64,000 nt of DNA from SIG565 sp045656145 (GTDB lineage: Bacteria > Bacillota > Clostridia > Oscillospirales > Acutalibacteraceae), in assembly GCA_045656145.1 (NCBI GenBank), contig JAZOQP010000011.1, positions 1-64,000 on the forward strand. The letters run 5' to 3'. Below, one piece after another: positions 42,825-52,489 of the stretch. Below the pieces are notes generated by a model. That model was not told the origin of the DNA. It did no database searches and was given only the letters and a program-made list of their open reading frames with translations. The position numbers were made by a program, and so were the translations under genes. Position 1 is the first letter of the stretch. Every line of letters starts with the position of its first letter.

Positions 42825-44180
42825 TTAAGCCTTTTTTGGAAATTTTTTAGAAATCTTATTAAGGGTTAATGCAACATAAGCAAAAACTGCAAAGATTACA
42901 ATTGTTTTAAGTTCATTCATAAGGGAAGTTCCGTAAATTGTTACGGCAACGCATTGATTCATTTTATGCCTTGAATATTCTCTGCCTGCATAAATTGCTT
43001 CTTTTTCGAAAGCCTTAATGTTTTCGTATATTGAATCTATTAATGAATCAGCAGAGGCATAGAGGCTGTCGGATTCGTTATTTGAAGCAATTTTATCAAT
43101 AACTAATTTGTTATCCATAATTTCCTTTTCGTTAGAAGCCACAAAATCGCTAAAGCTTGTAGCCAAAACCGAAAGTTCATCAATACCAACCTTTGTTCTA
43201 CCCATATAATATTTACCTGTTTTATCCCAGGTGGGCACAAGAACAATTCTAGTCATTTCCTCGCTATACATATCAATAGCCTGATTGCATAGGTTATAGG
43301 ATGCATCATTTTTTTGACGGTCGAAATCAATGTTTTTGTTATGGTAAGAGAGCCTGTCAATATAATCGCTTTTATTTCTTGCAATACCATTTTGAAGTAT
43401 TAAAGATTTTAAATTTTGATTTATTTGGGTTTCTTTGAATTGGTGAACCTTGCCCGCAATCGAATTAAAGGTTGATTTGTTTTCGGTTACAAAGCTTGGA
43501 TTCTTTTGCGCCATTCCGTATAAATAATTTAGAACAGCCATTGATTCTTTATCAAGATAGGAAACGATATCCATATATTCCATTTCTTCAAATTTAGGCT
43601 TTTCTGAAGATAGGCTGAAGTTGTCGGTATATTTTTCTATGTAATATTCTTTATAGGCGGTTGTGATTAGTTTAATCACATTTTCCGAATCAAGATGGCT
43701 CGTTTGCTTTGAGGCATGGTATTCAACGGCAAACTCGGTTGAAATATGATATTTTGCTTTATCGTTTGCATCTCCCTGCACGCAAGGATATACAACAAGG
43801 CATTTTTTAAGTTGCTCAACGCTTACATTCTCAAGCGCTCCTTTTTGGATAGCCTTTTCAACAACCTCATCACAAATGATTTCATTCATATTGTATCTGG
43901 TGCCGTTTGAATTAAGGGCTTGAGAGGCTTCAGAGTAGTTTAAGGAAACAATAGCGTGAACGGATTTCTTTGCATTAAAATGATTGAAAAATCCAAACAC
44001 AACAGTAACTATAAAGCACAATGTTATTACCCATGCACTTAGATATTCGGCGGATTTAAAAATTTGCTTGCGCTCGGTGGGATTAACATTCTTGAGTCTT
44101 AAAAGAATGGCAATCACCGATACCGCAAATACTATGCCAATAATCAATATAATTGCCTTTTGGAATATTTCAGTTAACAT
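42825..44180 (-). CDS. Second Wzz-like membrane protein
   Basis: 451 residues, not assignable to a named family with certainty. Membrane segments at about 7-25, 48-66 and 425-442 flank a roughly 350-residue extracellular helical region that starts with HAIVSLNYSEASQALNSNG, the strand-and-helix entry seen in chain-length determinants. Adjacent and transcribed with the Wzz-GGDEF gene, and with similar early spacing (VEKAIQKGALENVSVEQLKK resembles the Wzz VxxKmgl...i... region). Probably a partner copolymerase. Start ATG after AGGAGAG. Confidence 0.65.
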   Translation of the reverse strand: MLTEIFQKAIILIIGIVFAVSVIAILLRLKNVNPTERKQIFKSAEYLSAWVITLCFIVTVVFGFFNHFNAKKSVHAIVSLNYSEASQALNSNGTRYNMNEIICDEVVEKAIQKGALENVSVEQLKKCLVVYPCVQGDANDKAKYHISTEFAVEYHASKQTSHLDSENVIKLITTAYKEYYIEKYTDNFSLSSEKPKFEEMEYMDIVSYLDKESMAVLNYLYGMAQKNPSFVTENKSTFNSIAGKVHQFKETQINQNLKSLILQNGIARNKSDYIDRLSYHNKNIDFDRQKNDASYNLCNQAIDMYSEEMTRIVLVPTWDKTGKYYMGRTKVGIDELSVLATSFSDFVASNEKEIMDNKLVIDKIASNNESDSLYASADSLIDSIYENIKAFEKEAIYAGREYSRHKMNQCVAVTIYGTSLMNELKTIVIFAVFAYVALTLNKISKKFPKKA

Positions 44181-44200
44181 ATTTGTATTCTCTCCTGAAA

Positions 44201-45430
44201 TTAAAATTTATTAATATCAATAACAACTAATTCGGGTTGGTTATTAATGCGCAAGAGGTTTGAATTATCAAGACCTGAACTTACAATTAGTGGACTGCCG
44301 GCGGCATCATATCTTCCGTAAACAAAAGCGCCGCTTCTTTCGGGGAATAATCCGTTTTCATTTGTATATAGCGGGCCTAAAACAGGAACCCTCACAAGTC
44401 CGCCATGGGTGTGTCCGCTAACCATTAAATCTCCCCAAAAATCAGGATTGAATTCCTGGAAGATTATTGGTTCATGAACAGCGGTGATTTTAATGTTATC
44501 GGGATTTTCATTAAGGTAATTTGCAAAAGCCTTTTCGGAATAAGACCAGAAGGAAGATGGATTTGAGGTTAAAACACCATATACATCAATGGTCATTGTT
44601 TTTACCTTTATTGTGTCCATTTCGTTTTTAAGAACCTTAATGCCGGTTTCTTCAAGTTTTTCTTCGAAGGTGTCTTTGAGTTTTAAGAGCGCAGATTCAT
44701 CTCTGTTTTCTTTAGTGAAGCCAAACTTTTTATCAAGAGTTTTTTCATTAAGGGGGAAGTTGTAAATACTTTCAACCTCATTGTTTCCATATATGTAATA
44801 AGAAGGAGCAATTTTTGTTAATTCATTTGCTAAATTAACGGCGTAATTCAAATCTTCCTTAGCGGAATTAACGATATCGCCTGTGCAAATTATAATATCA
44901 GGCTCTAAAGCTTTGATGCGTTTTATAAGTTTTTCATTGTTATTTCCGTAGGAAACACCATGTATATCAGATAACTGAATAACGCGCACCCTGCTATCAA
45001 CCTTAATGCTGCTTGTGCTATAAAAGTTTTCGCGGAAATTTCGGTTTTCTATATAGCTGCATAGAATAACTATAGCCGCAGCAGCCAAACAAGCAAAAAT
45101 CATACCAATAACGAAGAAGTTAAATGCCTTGATATTCTTTTTTGTTTTGGGATTAAATGATTTAGATACTGATTGCTTTACTATTTTAACCTTTCTTTTT
45201 CCGCCCATTATTGAGCAAATACACAGCGTTAAAATTTCCTTGCATTCCTTTTTGAAAGCATTAAAATCTTCATATCCGTGATAAGAAACCATAACATGCT
45301 TTTTATCAACAATCTCTATATCGAAGGTATCAGACCATTTATCATAAAATGCGGTATCTGATAATTCTGCAAGGAGCTCCTTAATTTGTTCAAGATACTC
45401 TTGAGTTTTTTCAAAGTTTAAATTATCCAT
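44201..45430 (-). CDS. Membrane metallophosphoesterase with an N-terminal DnaA-N-like domain
   Basis: 409 residues. Residues 1-90 form a small alpha/beta domain; a membrane segment lies at about 108-130; a calcineurin-like phosphoesterase (about 145-400) faces outside. Metal motifs: QLSDIHG, CTGDIVN, YGNNEVE (variant of GNHE with Asn for the His) and VSGHTHGG. Related enzymes (YkuE type) act on lipid pyrophosphates such as UDP-diacylglucosamine or undecaprenyl substrates. Here lipid-carrier or glycan phosphate processing is a guess from context. The N-terminal domain pattern (FYDKWSDTF, VSYHGYEDF) recalls DnaA domain I. Confidence 0.8.
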   Translation of the reverse strand: MDNLNFEKTQEYLEQIKELLAELSDTAFYDKWSDTFDIEIVDKKHVMVSYHGYEDFNAFKKECKEILTLCICSIMGGKRKVKIVKQSVSKSFNPKTKKNIKAFNFFVIGMIFACLAAAAIVILCSYIENRNFRENFYSTSSIKVDSRVRVIQLSDIHGVSYGNNNEKLIKRIKALEPDIIICTGDIVNSAKEDLNYAVNLANELTKIAPSYYIYGNNEVESIYNFPLNEKTLDKKFGFTKENRDESALLKLKDTFEEKLEETGIKVLKNEMDTIKVKTMTIDVYGVLTSNPSSFWSYSEKAFANYLNENPDNIKITAVHEPIIFQEFNPDFWGDLMVSGHTHGGLVRVPVLGPLYTNENGLFPERSGAFVYGRYDAAGSPLIVSSGLDNSNLLRINNQPELVVIDINKF

Positions 45431-45448
45431 ATTGAAAAACCTTTACCT

Positions 45449-46567
45449 TTATTTTTTGTAAAGTTCGCAGGTTGCTTTAGCAACATCCTGCCAACTGTAT
45501 TTATTTAAAATAAATTCATCCACACCCAATTTTTGCTTTTTAACGAATTCGTTATTATCACATAAAAACTGAAGTTTCTCGGCTAAATCGGAAATGTTTC
45601 CTTTTTTAAAATAAATAGCCTTATCTTCTGCAACTGCGGTGTTTTCGGGGATATCCGAACAAAGAAGGAGGTTGCCGTATGAAAGAGATTCCAAAAGGCT
45701 TAAAGACATTCCCTCAAGGTCGGAAGGTAATACATTTATGTAAGAGTTAGAATAAATTTCTTCTAATTCATCGCCCGATATAAAGCCTGTAAAAATAATA
45801 TTTTTGTTATCTTTGGCTTTTTCTTTAAGTAATGTTACATAATCATCTGTATCGCTTGTATCTCCTGCGATAACAAGTTTTTTATCGGTCTTAATTTTGT
45901 TATAGGCATCAATTAAGTAGTGAATACCCTTTTCTGCAGTGAGCCTTGATATAACGGATATATATTCATCCTTACAAAGACCATACTTTTCTTTAATAAG
46001 CTCGGCCTCTTTTTTATGAGGTCGGCTTATTCCGTTATTAATAATTGTTGTTTCACGGTTATAAGTTTCTTTAAAATAGTTGTAAGCCGATTCGCTTAAA
46101 ACTATTACTTCATCAGCATATTTTGCTAGAGTTCTCTCTCCGAATTTTATATATTTAGAAGCGAAGCCTTTTCCCCATTTTTCTCTTTGCCAATCGAGGC
46201 CATGCACTGTGGCAACACATTTTTTGCCGCACAACTTTGGAATCCACAGGGCAGCCGCGGGGCCTTCGGCATGGAAATGGACAACATCAAAATCCTTAAA
46301 AGAAGCAGATATTGCCGCTGTGAAAGAAGCTATCATTGCGGCAAAACCGCGAAAATCAATAGTGGGTGCGGTTCTGAGTTTTACACCTTTATAGGTTCTG
46401 TTTTGAACGGTGCCTATGTATTCATTTTCAACCTTATCAGAAGAGCGGTTGTAACAGGTAACATCAAGCCCCATTTCAACTAATATCGGGCAAAGGGAGG
46501 TAAGCACGGTTTCTATTCCGCCGCGGCGGGATGGAACAACCTTATGCCCAATCATAGCTACTTTCAT
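45449..46567 (-). CDS. GT4 glycosyltransferase (rhamnosyl/mannosyl type)
   Basis: 372 residues, GT-B fold. GHKVVPSRRGGIETVL is the N-terminal glycine loop found in DUF1972/GT4 enzymes including rhamnosyltransferases; VHFHAEGPAAALW, TVHGLDWQREKW and VISRLTAEKGIHYL follow, and EGMSLSLLESLSYG is the EX7E motif. An in-frame GTG exists at 46576, but GGAGTG precedes the ATG at 46565-46567. Likely adds the second sugar after the initiating transferase encoded next to it. Confidence 0.88.
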   Translation of the reverse strand: MKVAMIGHKVVPSRRGGIETVLTSLCPILVEMGLDVTCYNRSSDKVENEYIGTVQNRTYKGVKLRTAPTIDFRGFAAMIASFTAAISASFKDFDVVHFHAEGPAAALWIPKLCGKKCVATVHGLDWQREKWGKGFASKYIKFGERTLAKYADEVIVLSESAYNYFKETYNRETTIINNGISRPHKKEAELIKEKYGLCKDEYISVISRLTAEKGIHYLIDAYNKIKTDKKLVIAGDTSDTDDYVTLLKEKAKDNKNIIFTGFISGDELEEIYSNSYINVLPSDLEGMSLSLLESLSYGNLLLCSDIPENTAVAEDKAIYFKKGNISDLAEKLQFLCDNNEFVKKQKLGVDEFILNKYSWQDVAKATCELYKK

Positions 46568-46587
46568 TCTTTTCACTCCAATTTTAA

Positions 46588-47277
46588 TTATCTTCCTGTG
46601 GCTGTAAGCATAACTATCGGTGTTTTAAGCATTATCTTAATATCGTTTGCGTAGGTTCTTGTTTGTATGTATTCAATGTCCATCTCTACCCATTCTTCAA
46701 ATGGAACATCGTTTCTGTTTTCGTGAATCTGCCAGGTGCAAGTAATGCCGGGTGTAACTAAAAGGCGAAGTTTTTGATAATCGGTGTAATACTGAACCTC
46801 ACGCGGTAGCGGGGGGCGGGGACCAACAAGTGTCATATCGCCTTTAAGAACATTGAAAAACTGCATAAGCTCATCTAGCGATACTTTTCTTAAGAATTTT
46901 CCAACCCTTGTGATTCTTGGGTCCTCTTTCATTTTGAAAACAGGTCCATCCATCTCATTTTGCTTTGCTAAATCTTCTATCATCTTATCGGCATTAGCGC
47001 GCATGGTTCTGAATTTATACATATAAAATTCTTTACCATGTCGACCAATTCTTATTTGCTTATAGAAAGGCCCTGCGCTTGGGTCATCTATTATAATAAC
47101 AATTGCGATTATGAACATAAGCGGCAAAAAGAATAATAAAATAATGGTGGCAAAGAAAATATCAAAAAGTCTTTTCTTTTTCCAATAAGAAGCATAGGAT
47201 TTTTCAATTATAGCTTCTAGTTTTTGCCTTGTTTTTTCATCAACTTTTTCTTTTTCAATGTAGGGCACTTTCAGCAC
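46588..47277 (-). CDS. Initiating sugar transferase (undecaprenyl-phosphate, WcaJ/CpsE family)
   Basis: Transfers a sugar-1-phosphate to undecaprenyl phosphate, the first membrane step of polymer assembly. 229 residues: one hydrophobic re-entrant helix (about 38-62) followed by the catalytic domain with YKFRTMRANAD, DPRITRVGKFLRKVSLDELMQ-type and LVGPRPPLP motifs. It lacks the four-helix N-terminal part of WcaJ, so it is the short monotopic form. GTG start; the beginning overlaps the upstream gene by 23 bp. A GTG at 47266-47268 is an alternative start. Confidence 0.92.
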   Translation of the reverse strand: MLKVPYIEKEKVDEKTRQKLEAIIEKSYASYWKKKRLFDIFFATIILLFFLPLMFIIAIVIIIDDPSAGPFYKQIRIGRHGKEFYMYKFRTMRANADKMIEDLAKQNEMDGPVFKMKEDPRITRVGKFLRKVSLDELMQFFNVLKGDMTLVGPRPPLPREVQYYTDYQKLRLLVTPGITCTWQIHENRNDVPFEEWVEMDIEYIQTRTYANDIKIMLKTPIVMLTATGR

Positions 47278-48133
47278 TTCCTTTTGATATTTTAAAAATC
47301 GAATCGAATTCGGTTTTCCTGTTATTTGATAAATAGAAATTATTAAAAACTATATTTTTGTTTTCAAAATTGGTTTCATTTTCCGCAAGGTATCCGGGAT
47401 GAAATAAAACCTCGATATCTTTGCCGTCTTTTTTTGCAAGGTTTATGTATTTCGGCAAAATTTTGGTTACTCTTTTTGAATCCATCTTTCCTGAAAAGAG
47501 AATTCCCATAAAATGAGCCGAGGGAATAGGGAAATCTTTCAATTCTTTTTTATTGATAAGCCATAAAAATTTAAGCAACCATTGCTTTATAAGATTTATG
47601 GGACTATATGTAAAATAAAGTGATGGAGTTTTAATATAAGGCATAAGGGGCTCGGCAGGAATTCTTAGATATTCCGCTTTTATGTTTTCTTCCTTTAAAA
47701 CCTTAATTAAAGCCTTGAAAACTTCGGGAATCATATGGGTGTGCTGATGAGAGTCTATGCAGAAAGGAATATTTTTTGGCAAAATGCTTTTATAAAATAA
47801 AATTTGAGCCTTAATTTCCTTGTAAACCTGCATTTTAAATTCTTTTTTACCTATTAAACCAAGTTTAAAAAGCCCAAAGAATGTGTTTTTAAAGTTCCCT
47901 TCTTTATCGGCTATTAAATTTATTTCATCAGGATTTGCCATGCATTTACCTTCAACAAGGTTTAAATGCAGAGAAATTCTTGTGTTTCTATTTTCTTGCA
48001 ATTCGGAAAAATCAAGCGCATCAAAATTCGGGAAAACGCTGATTTTATTTAACGCGCCATCTTTTATGCATTTTTTTATTCGCATAGATGATATATGATT
48101 TAGTCCGTAATCGTCAGCACAAAAGTATATCAA
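47255..48133 (-). CDS. ChbG/HpnK (YdjC-like) carbohydrate deacetylase
   Basis: 292 residues. FCADDYGLN gives the DD metal motif, SLHLNLVEGKCM and FCIDSHQHTHMIPEVF the His ligands, and LFHPGYL a late His, all typical of YdjC-fold deacetylases such as ChbG and HpnK that remove acetyl groups from amino sugars. It probably trims N-acetylated sugars of the polymer or its precursor. TTG start after GGGAG, abutting the upstream stop. Confidence 0.86.
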   Translation of the reverse strand: MIYFCADDYGLNHISSMRIKKCIKDGALNKISVFPNFDALDFSELQENRNTRISLHLNLVEGKCMANPDEINLIADKEGNFKNTFFGLFKLGLIGKKEFKMQVYKEIKAQILFYKSILPKNIPFCIDSHQHTHMIPEVFKALIKVLKEENIKAEYLRIPAEPLMPYIKTPSLYFTYSPINLIKQWLLKFLWLINKKELKDFPIPSAHFMGILFSGKMDSKRVTKILPKYINLAKKDGKDIEVLFHPGYLAENETNFENKNIVFNNFYLSNNRKTEFDSIFKISKGSAESALH

Positions 48134-49675
48134 TTAATTTTCTCCCAATTTAATAACAAGTGTATTATCTATTAATGCAACGCTGTCTTCTTTTGGCCAT
48201 GTACCCATGGCTTTAACATCTTCTCTTTCAAGCATTGCCTTTTTTTCTTCGCCGCTTACAAATAAGTAATCCTTTTCGCAATAATCTGAAAGGGCAGAGC
48301 AAAGAACACTTTGATTTACCGTTTCATCATCGGCTCTGAGGATGTAACCATCGGTAATTCCTGTGATATCAGGGGTAAGGTTAACGCTGTAATCCTGGCT
48401 GTTTTTCAAAGCGCCTATAACAAGAAGCTTTTCACACTCTTCTGCTCCATCGGTTTGCTCAATTCTATCGGCAATTCGAATTAAAACACCATAAGATTTT
48501 TCATAAGCCATTTGAGCCTTATGATAGCTTACATTTGCAATAACCACCTGATTTGCAATAACTAAAAGCGAGGTTATTAAAATAACCCATAGTTTTATAT
48601 TGGGGAATATTTTATTTTCCAAATTTTCTCTTTCATAAAGGAAAATGAAGAATAGGTAAAACACCAAATATCCCATAAGCATTAGATTATGATAATCTAT
48701 TTGAGGGTTTATAAAGGCAAGGGAAGCGGCTCCAACTAAGGATATTACGCATAAAACAAGAAGTGAAATAAATGTGGCAGGTTTTTTATAAACCTTATTT
48801 TTAATAATGCACTCTATGTAGAAGATAACCGATACAACTAAAATGAATATATTTAGAACAACAAAAAGGTTGATTCCTTCACTAAAATCAAAGAAGCACT
48901 TAATAAAGGTTTCTTTAACAATGTAAAGGGAGGATAAAATATCAATATTTGATAAGGAAGCGGTTGAGTTTATTCCTTGGTAATCAAGCAGTTCTGAAGA
49001 GAATACCGCCAAGAGCACTTTAAGAATAACGGTATATAGAGCCATACCGAGAATTCCCGATAAAAGCATTAGTCCGCCTTTTTTAAGAACCTTTAGGAAA
49101 GAGGAATCGTTATGCACAATATCTTCAATAAGCTTTAATAAAAGGAGCATTATTGTAACGGTTATGTAGGCTTGATAAATACCTGTCGATAGGGCAATGC
49201 ATATTATCGATAAAATGTAACAGGGTTTTTCTTTTATCATAAAGTATGCCGCAAGAACCGAAAGGAAAAAAGCAATACTGTAACCATCTGCTACATAGTT
49301 ATACATCATAACAGAAGTAACAGTTGGGAAGGAAACCGTTACAGCGCCAATTAAAAATGCTGTGATTTTTTTCTTAATATTAAACATTTTGCAAATGCAA
49401 ACAGCGGCGAGCGCATGGAAAACAATGGCGATAATACCATTTAAAAAGGGTAAATCATAAAAAGAACTAAAAGAACAAACAACCGGTAAAAACCATCTTC
49501 CAAGGGCTAACATATTTTGGGGGTCGTATCTAAACACAATAGAATCCCAATTAGGAAGCCAGCTTGTTATTTTATAAAGGTGGGCCATTAATCCAACTAT
49601 AAGTGCCGAAAAGAAGCAAGCCTTCCATTCAGGCAGAACATAAGATTTAAGTTTATTTAAAACCTTTTCCGGCAA
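48134..49675 (-). CDS. GtrII-like membrane glucosyltransferase
   Basis: 513 residues with about ten to eleven hydrophobic segments and a C-terminal extracellular domain. NWDSIVFRYDPQNMLALGRW at the N-terminus, the loop after the first membrane helix, is characteristic of the Glucos_trans_II (GtrII) family, which adds glucose from bactoprenol-glucose to O-antigen outside the membrane. An ATG at 49691-49693 lacks a ribosome site; GGAGTGG fits the TTG at 49673-49675, two bases after the upstream stop, so that start is used. Confidence 0.82.
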   Translation of the reverse strand: MPEKVLNKLKSYVLPEWKACFFSALIVGLMAHLYKITSWLPNWDSIVFRYDPQNMLALGRWFLPVVCSFSSFYDLPFLNGIIAIVFHALAAVCICKMFNIKKKITAFLIGAVTVSFPTVTSVMMYNYVADGYSIAFFLSVLAAYFMIKEKPCYILSIICIALSTGIYQAYITVTIMLLLLKLIEDIVHNDSSFLKVLKKGGLMLLSGILGMALYTVILKVLLAVFSSELLDYQGINSTASLSNIDILSSLYIVKETFIKCFFDFSEGINLFVVLNIFILVVSVIFYIECIIKNKVYKKPATFISLLVLCVISLVGAASLAFINPQIDYHNLMLMGYLVFYLFFIFLYERENLENKIFPNIKLWVILITSLLVIANQVVIANVSYHKAQMAYEKSYGVLIRIADRIEQTDGAEECEKLLVIGALKNSQDYSVNLTPDITGITDGYILRADDETVNQSVLCSALSDYCEKDYLFVSGEEKKAMLEREDVKAMGTWPKEDSVALIDNTLVIKLGEN

Positions 49676-49677
49676 AT

Positions 49678-50412
49678 TTACCACTCCAACCATTTTAATT
49701 TATGTAAAAATTTTCCATATAGCTTATCATATAACTTTACCCCTAAAATGCGTTTCATAAATAGTGTGCGCTTAGCGGTAGGGGAAATCCAGGAAGCGCA
49801 AAAATGATGAATTGAATATGTGTTTTTAGTGATTACCTTTTTGCCAGAATAATATTTCATAGGGCAAAGATAGTCCTCGGGCAATAGCCTCATTCCCATA
49901 AAGAGTTGGTTTTTATTTTCAACATCTAACCCAAGTTCGATAAGTGTTTTTGTGTTTCGGTCGGGGCAGGGGGTTATGTCATAAGAACCATCAGGGAGAA
50001 TAAAGGGAATATCTTTATAATCATCCAAAAGCGCTTTGATGAGTTGGTTGCCCTTTTCGCAAGCGAAACCAAGCCCTGTTGAAATAACGCCGTTATCATC
50101 AAATCCCATATATCCCGAGCTTTCAATAAGACTATCGAGAGGCTTTATTATCTCAACATCGGTATCAAGATAAATTCCGCCCTGGTCATATAACACCTTT
50201 AACCTTGCATAATCGCTCACAAATGCCCATTTAGCTGCATCGTAAGCCTCTTTTGCATATTTGTTTTCTTCTATATCAAAATTCTCTTCATTTATGCAAA
50301 CTATTTCATATTCGGGGCAGTATTTTTTCCAACTCTCAATGCATTTTTCTGCAAGGGGAGGCATTTTGCCTTTTCCAAACCAGCAATAGTAGATTACCTT
50401 TGGTATACTCAT
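49678..50412 (-). CDS. GT32-like glycosyltransferase (DXD sugar-binding)
   Basis: 244 residues, cytosolic. IPKVIYYCWFGKGKMPP and WKKYCPEYEIVCINEENFD start the fold, AFVSDYARLKVLYDQGGIYLDTDVE carries the DXD metal site, and IHHFCASW ends the catalytic domain. These are features of the capsular polysaccharide Gly_transf_sug/GT32 group. The start overlaps the flippase stop by 4 bp (ATGA), so translation is coupled. Confidence 0.9.
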   Translation of the reverse strand: MSIPKVIYYCWFGKGKMPPLAEKCIESWKKYCPEYEIVCINEENFDIEENKYAKEAYDAAKWAFVSDYARLKVLYDQGGIYLDTDVEIIKPLDSLIESSGYMGFDDNGVISTGLGFACEKGNQLIKALLDDYKDIPFILPDGSYDITPCPDRNTKTLIELGLDVENKNQLFMGMRLLPEDYLCPMKYYSGKKVITKNTYSIHHFCASWISPTAKRTLFMKRILGVKLYDKLYGKFLHKLKWLEW

Positions 50413-51914
50413 TGTGCTTTATTTCTCCTAACCAATTCGAACATAGTTTTAAAGGCGGATTTATTAAATAGGAAATTAACAAGTAAATATAATCCAACTA
50501 TCCAAATAGAATGGATAACGCCGTTTAATAAAAGCCTTAAAAAAGAAAGATTTGAGAATGTGTCAACAAACAGCAGAAGCATAACTGCTAAAAAGACCAA
50601 TGTGTTTGAAAGTATGATTTTATATGTGTAGGCTTGGCGTCTTTCAAGGATTTTTTTATTGGAATAATATATGGTTATTATTCCTCTGTAAAGAAGTGCG
50701 GCAATGGTTCCGAATATTGCGCCGCAAATACCAAAATAGATAATGGCAATAATAGAAAGGGTTATGTTTAAAACCATTTCAACAATTGCATAGGAACGGG
50801 TTTTATCAAAATCGCCCGCAAACTCAATAATGCTGTTGGCGGGGAGTTTGCAGTTGGATATTAAGTTCATTATTACAAAGAGTAAAAGAAGGAGCGCGTT
50901 TTCATATTCGGCATCGTTTATACCGCTTGTGTAAATTTGAATTAAGGGCAGGAGAAAAACTGCCATAAGGGTATAAATGATATAGGTTGACATTATGTAA
51001 AAGGTTTCATAAGCATTATAAAGCTTTTGAAATTTTTCTCTATCGGTATGGAACATTTGACCAAGCGCAAAGGTAAAAGAAGAAATAAGATTTGTTATAA
51101 AATTTTGCACCTGTGAAAAAAACATATTATAAATAGCATAAATACTTACCGCTTTAAAATCGCAAAGAACTGAAATAAGCAAAACATCGGTGTTGTTAAA
51201 CACCATACCTGAAAGCTGATGCACCAAAACCGAATTTTTTTGGGAAATAGATTCAAAATTCGGCTTTGCTTTTAAATCAAGCCATTTATAGCGGCGCTTA
51301 GCATAGAAATAAAGGAAGGCCAGTTGCGCTAAATAGATTATGCAATAAACAAGCTGAATAAGAATAAGGCTATCGGTTAAAAGTAAAACCAAAATTTTAC
51401 CAATGTTCGAAGCTATTTGCAAAACAGTTTCGGAATTGTTTATTACATATTTTCTTCCGTCAACCTCCATAAGTATTCTGTACTTAGCCTGAACAAAATA
51501 ACTGAATAGAGCAGGTATGGCGGTTAGAATGATAATAAAAAACAAAACATTGCTATCTATCGAGGTTGGAATTATGTAGGCATAAACTATTGCAATAACC
51601 AAAACTATGGCAAGATAGATTATTCCCGTTCTTTTATAATAAATATTGGTGGCCGAAAGCACCGAGCTTACGCTATCATAATCTTTCTGACCAATTTTTT
51701 TATATAAAACCTGAGTTGTGGCAAGGCCAACACCCGCCTCAAGCAAAAACAGATATACGAAAATTTGCTTTATGGTTGAAAGAACACCATTAACCTCTGA
51801 GCCGAAGTTTTCAAGGTAAAGTCTTGGTAATAGGAAGCTTAGCGAAATAAGCACTATTTGATATATTATGGATGATAATAAGTTGTTTTTAATTCTTGTA
51901 TCTTTGGTTGCCAT
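50409..51914 (-). CDS. Oligosaccharide repeat-unit flippase (Wzx-like, MOP family)
   Basis: Moves undecaprenyl-linked repeat units across the membrane. 501 residues with about 12-14 hydrophobic segments. The N-terminal NNLLSSIIYQIVLISLSFLLP and the GSEVNGVLSTIKQIFVYLFLLEAG stretch are typical of polysaccharide synthesis flippases. Partners in the operon are the Wzy-like and Wzz-like proteins. Start after AAGGAGGTG. Confidence 0.9.
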   Translation of the reverse strand: MATKDTRIKNNLLSSIIYQIVLISLSFLLPRLYLENFGSEVNGVLSTIKQIFVYLFLLEAGVGLATTQVLYKKIGQKDYDSVSSVLSATNIYYKRTGIIYLAIVLVIAIVYAYIIPTSIDSNVLFFIIILTAIPALFSYFVQAKYRILMEVDGRKYVINNSETVLQIASNIGKILVLLLTDSLILIQLVYCIIYLAQLAFLYFYAKRRYKWLDLKAKPNFESISQKNSVLVHQLSGMVFNNTDVLLISVLCDFKAVSIYAIYNMFFSQVQNFITNLISSFTFALGQMFHTDREKFQKLYNAYETFYIMSTYIIYTLMAVFLLPLIQIYTSGINDAEYENALLLLLFVIMNLISNCKLPANSIIEFAGDFDKTRSYAIVEMVLNITLSIIAIIYFGICGAIFGTIAALLYRGIITIYYSNKKILERRQAYTYKIILSNTLVFLAVMLLLFVDTFSNLSFLRLLLNGVIHSIWIVGLYLLVNFLFNKSAFKTMFELVRRNKAQ

Positions 51915-51944
51915 TTCGCCACCTCCTTTTAAAATTAGTGAAAT

Positions 51945-52487
51945 TTATACTCTGTTGCAAATGTAATCTTCGGTTGCATTTTCTTTAGAAATAATTCTCG
52001 CAGGGTTTCCTATAACAATGCTGTGATCCGGAACATCAAAATTAACGAAAGATAGCGGAGCAATAAGAACATCGCTTCCAATCTTAATGTTGCCAACTAT
52101 AACTGCGTTTGTTCCAATCCAGCAGTTATCCGATATTGTTGGAACACCTTTTCTTTCTCCTCTGTTTTCCATACCGATTGTAACACCCGTTGCAATATTA
52201 ATGTTTTTTCCAAGCTTTGCATCGGGGTGGATTATTATGCGGCCCAAATGGCCAATATAAAATCCCTCGCCAATGCTTGTTCTTGCAGGAATTTGAATTT
52301 GGGTTTTATTTGATAAATGCATTAATCTTAATGTGTAGAAAATCTTTAGCGGCAAAAACTTGCATGTGTTAGCTTTTCTGAAAAGGTTTATGTATTTAAT
52401 CTCAAGGGGTCTGAAAACTTTTTTAAGAAAAGGCTCGCCGCTCTCCCCGTAGAACCTATAAAGGTCTTTTTTGAAAATCTTGTTCAT
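51945..52487 (-). CDS. Left-handed beta-helix acetyltransferase (CysE/LbH family)
   Basis: 180 residues. A helical N-terminal part followed by hexapeptide repeats (GEGFYIGHLGRIIIHPDAKLG, then GTNAVIVGNIKIG, SDVLIAPLSFV) ending in a VIGNPARII motif. This is the serine acetyltransferase-like LbH family; in a glycan operon it more likely O-acetylates a sugar residue than makes O-acetylserine. Start ATG after GAGAGTG; 2 nt after gtrA-like stop. Confidence 0.85.
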   Translation of the reverse strand: MNKIFKKDLYRFYGESGEPFLKKVFRPLEIKYINLFRKANTCKFLPLKIFYTLRLMHLSNKTQIQIPARTSIGEGFYIGHLGRIIIHPDAKLGKNINIATGVTIGMENRGERKGVPTISDNCWIGTNAVIVGNIKIGSDVLIAPLSFVNFDVPDHSIVIGNPARIISKENATEDYICNRV

Positions 52488-52489
52488 AT

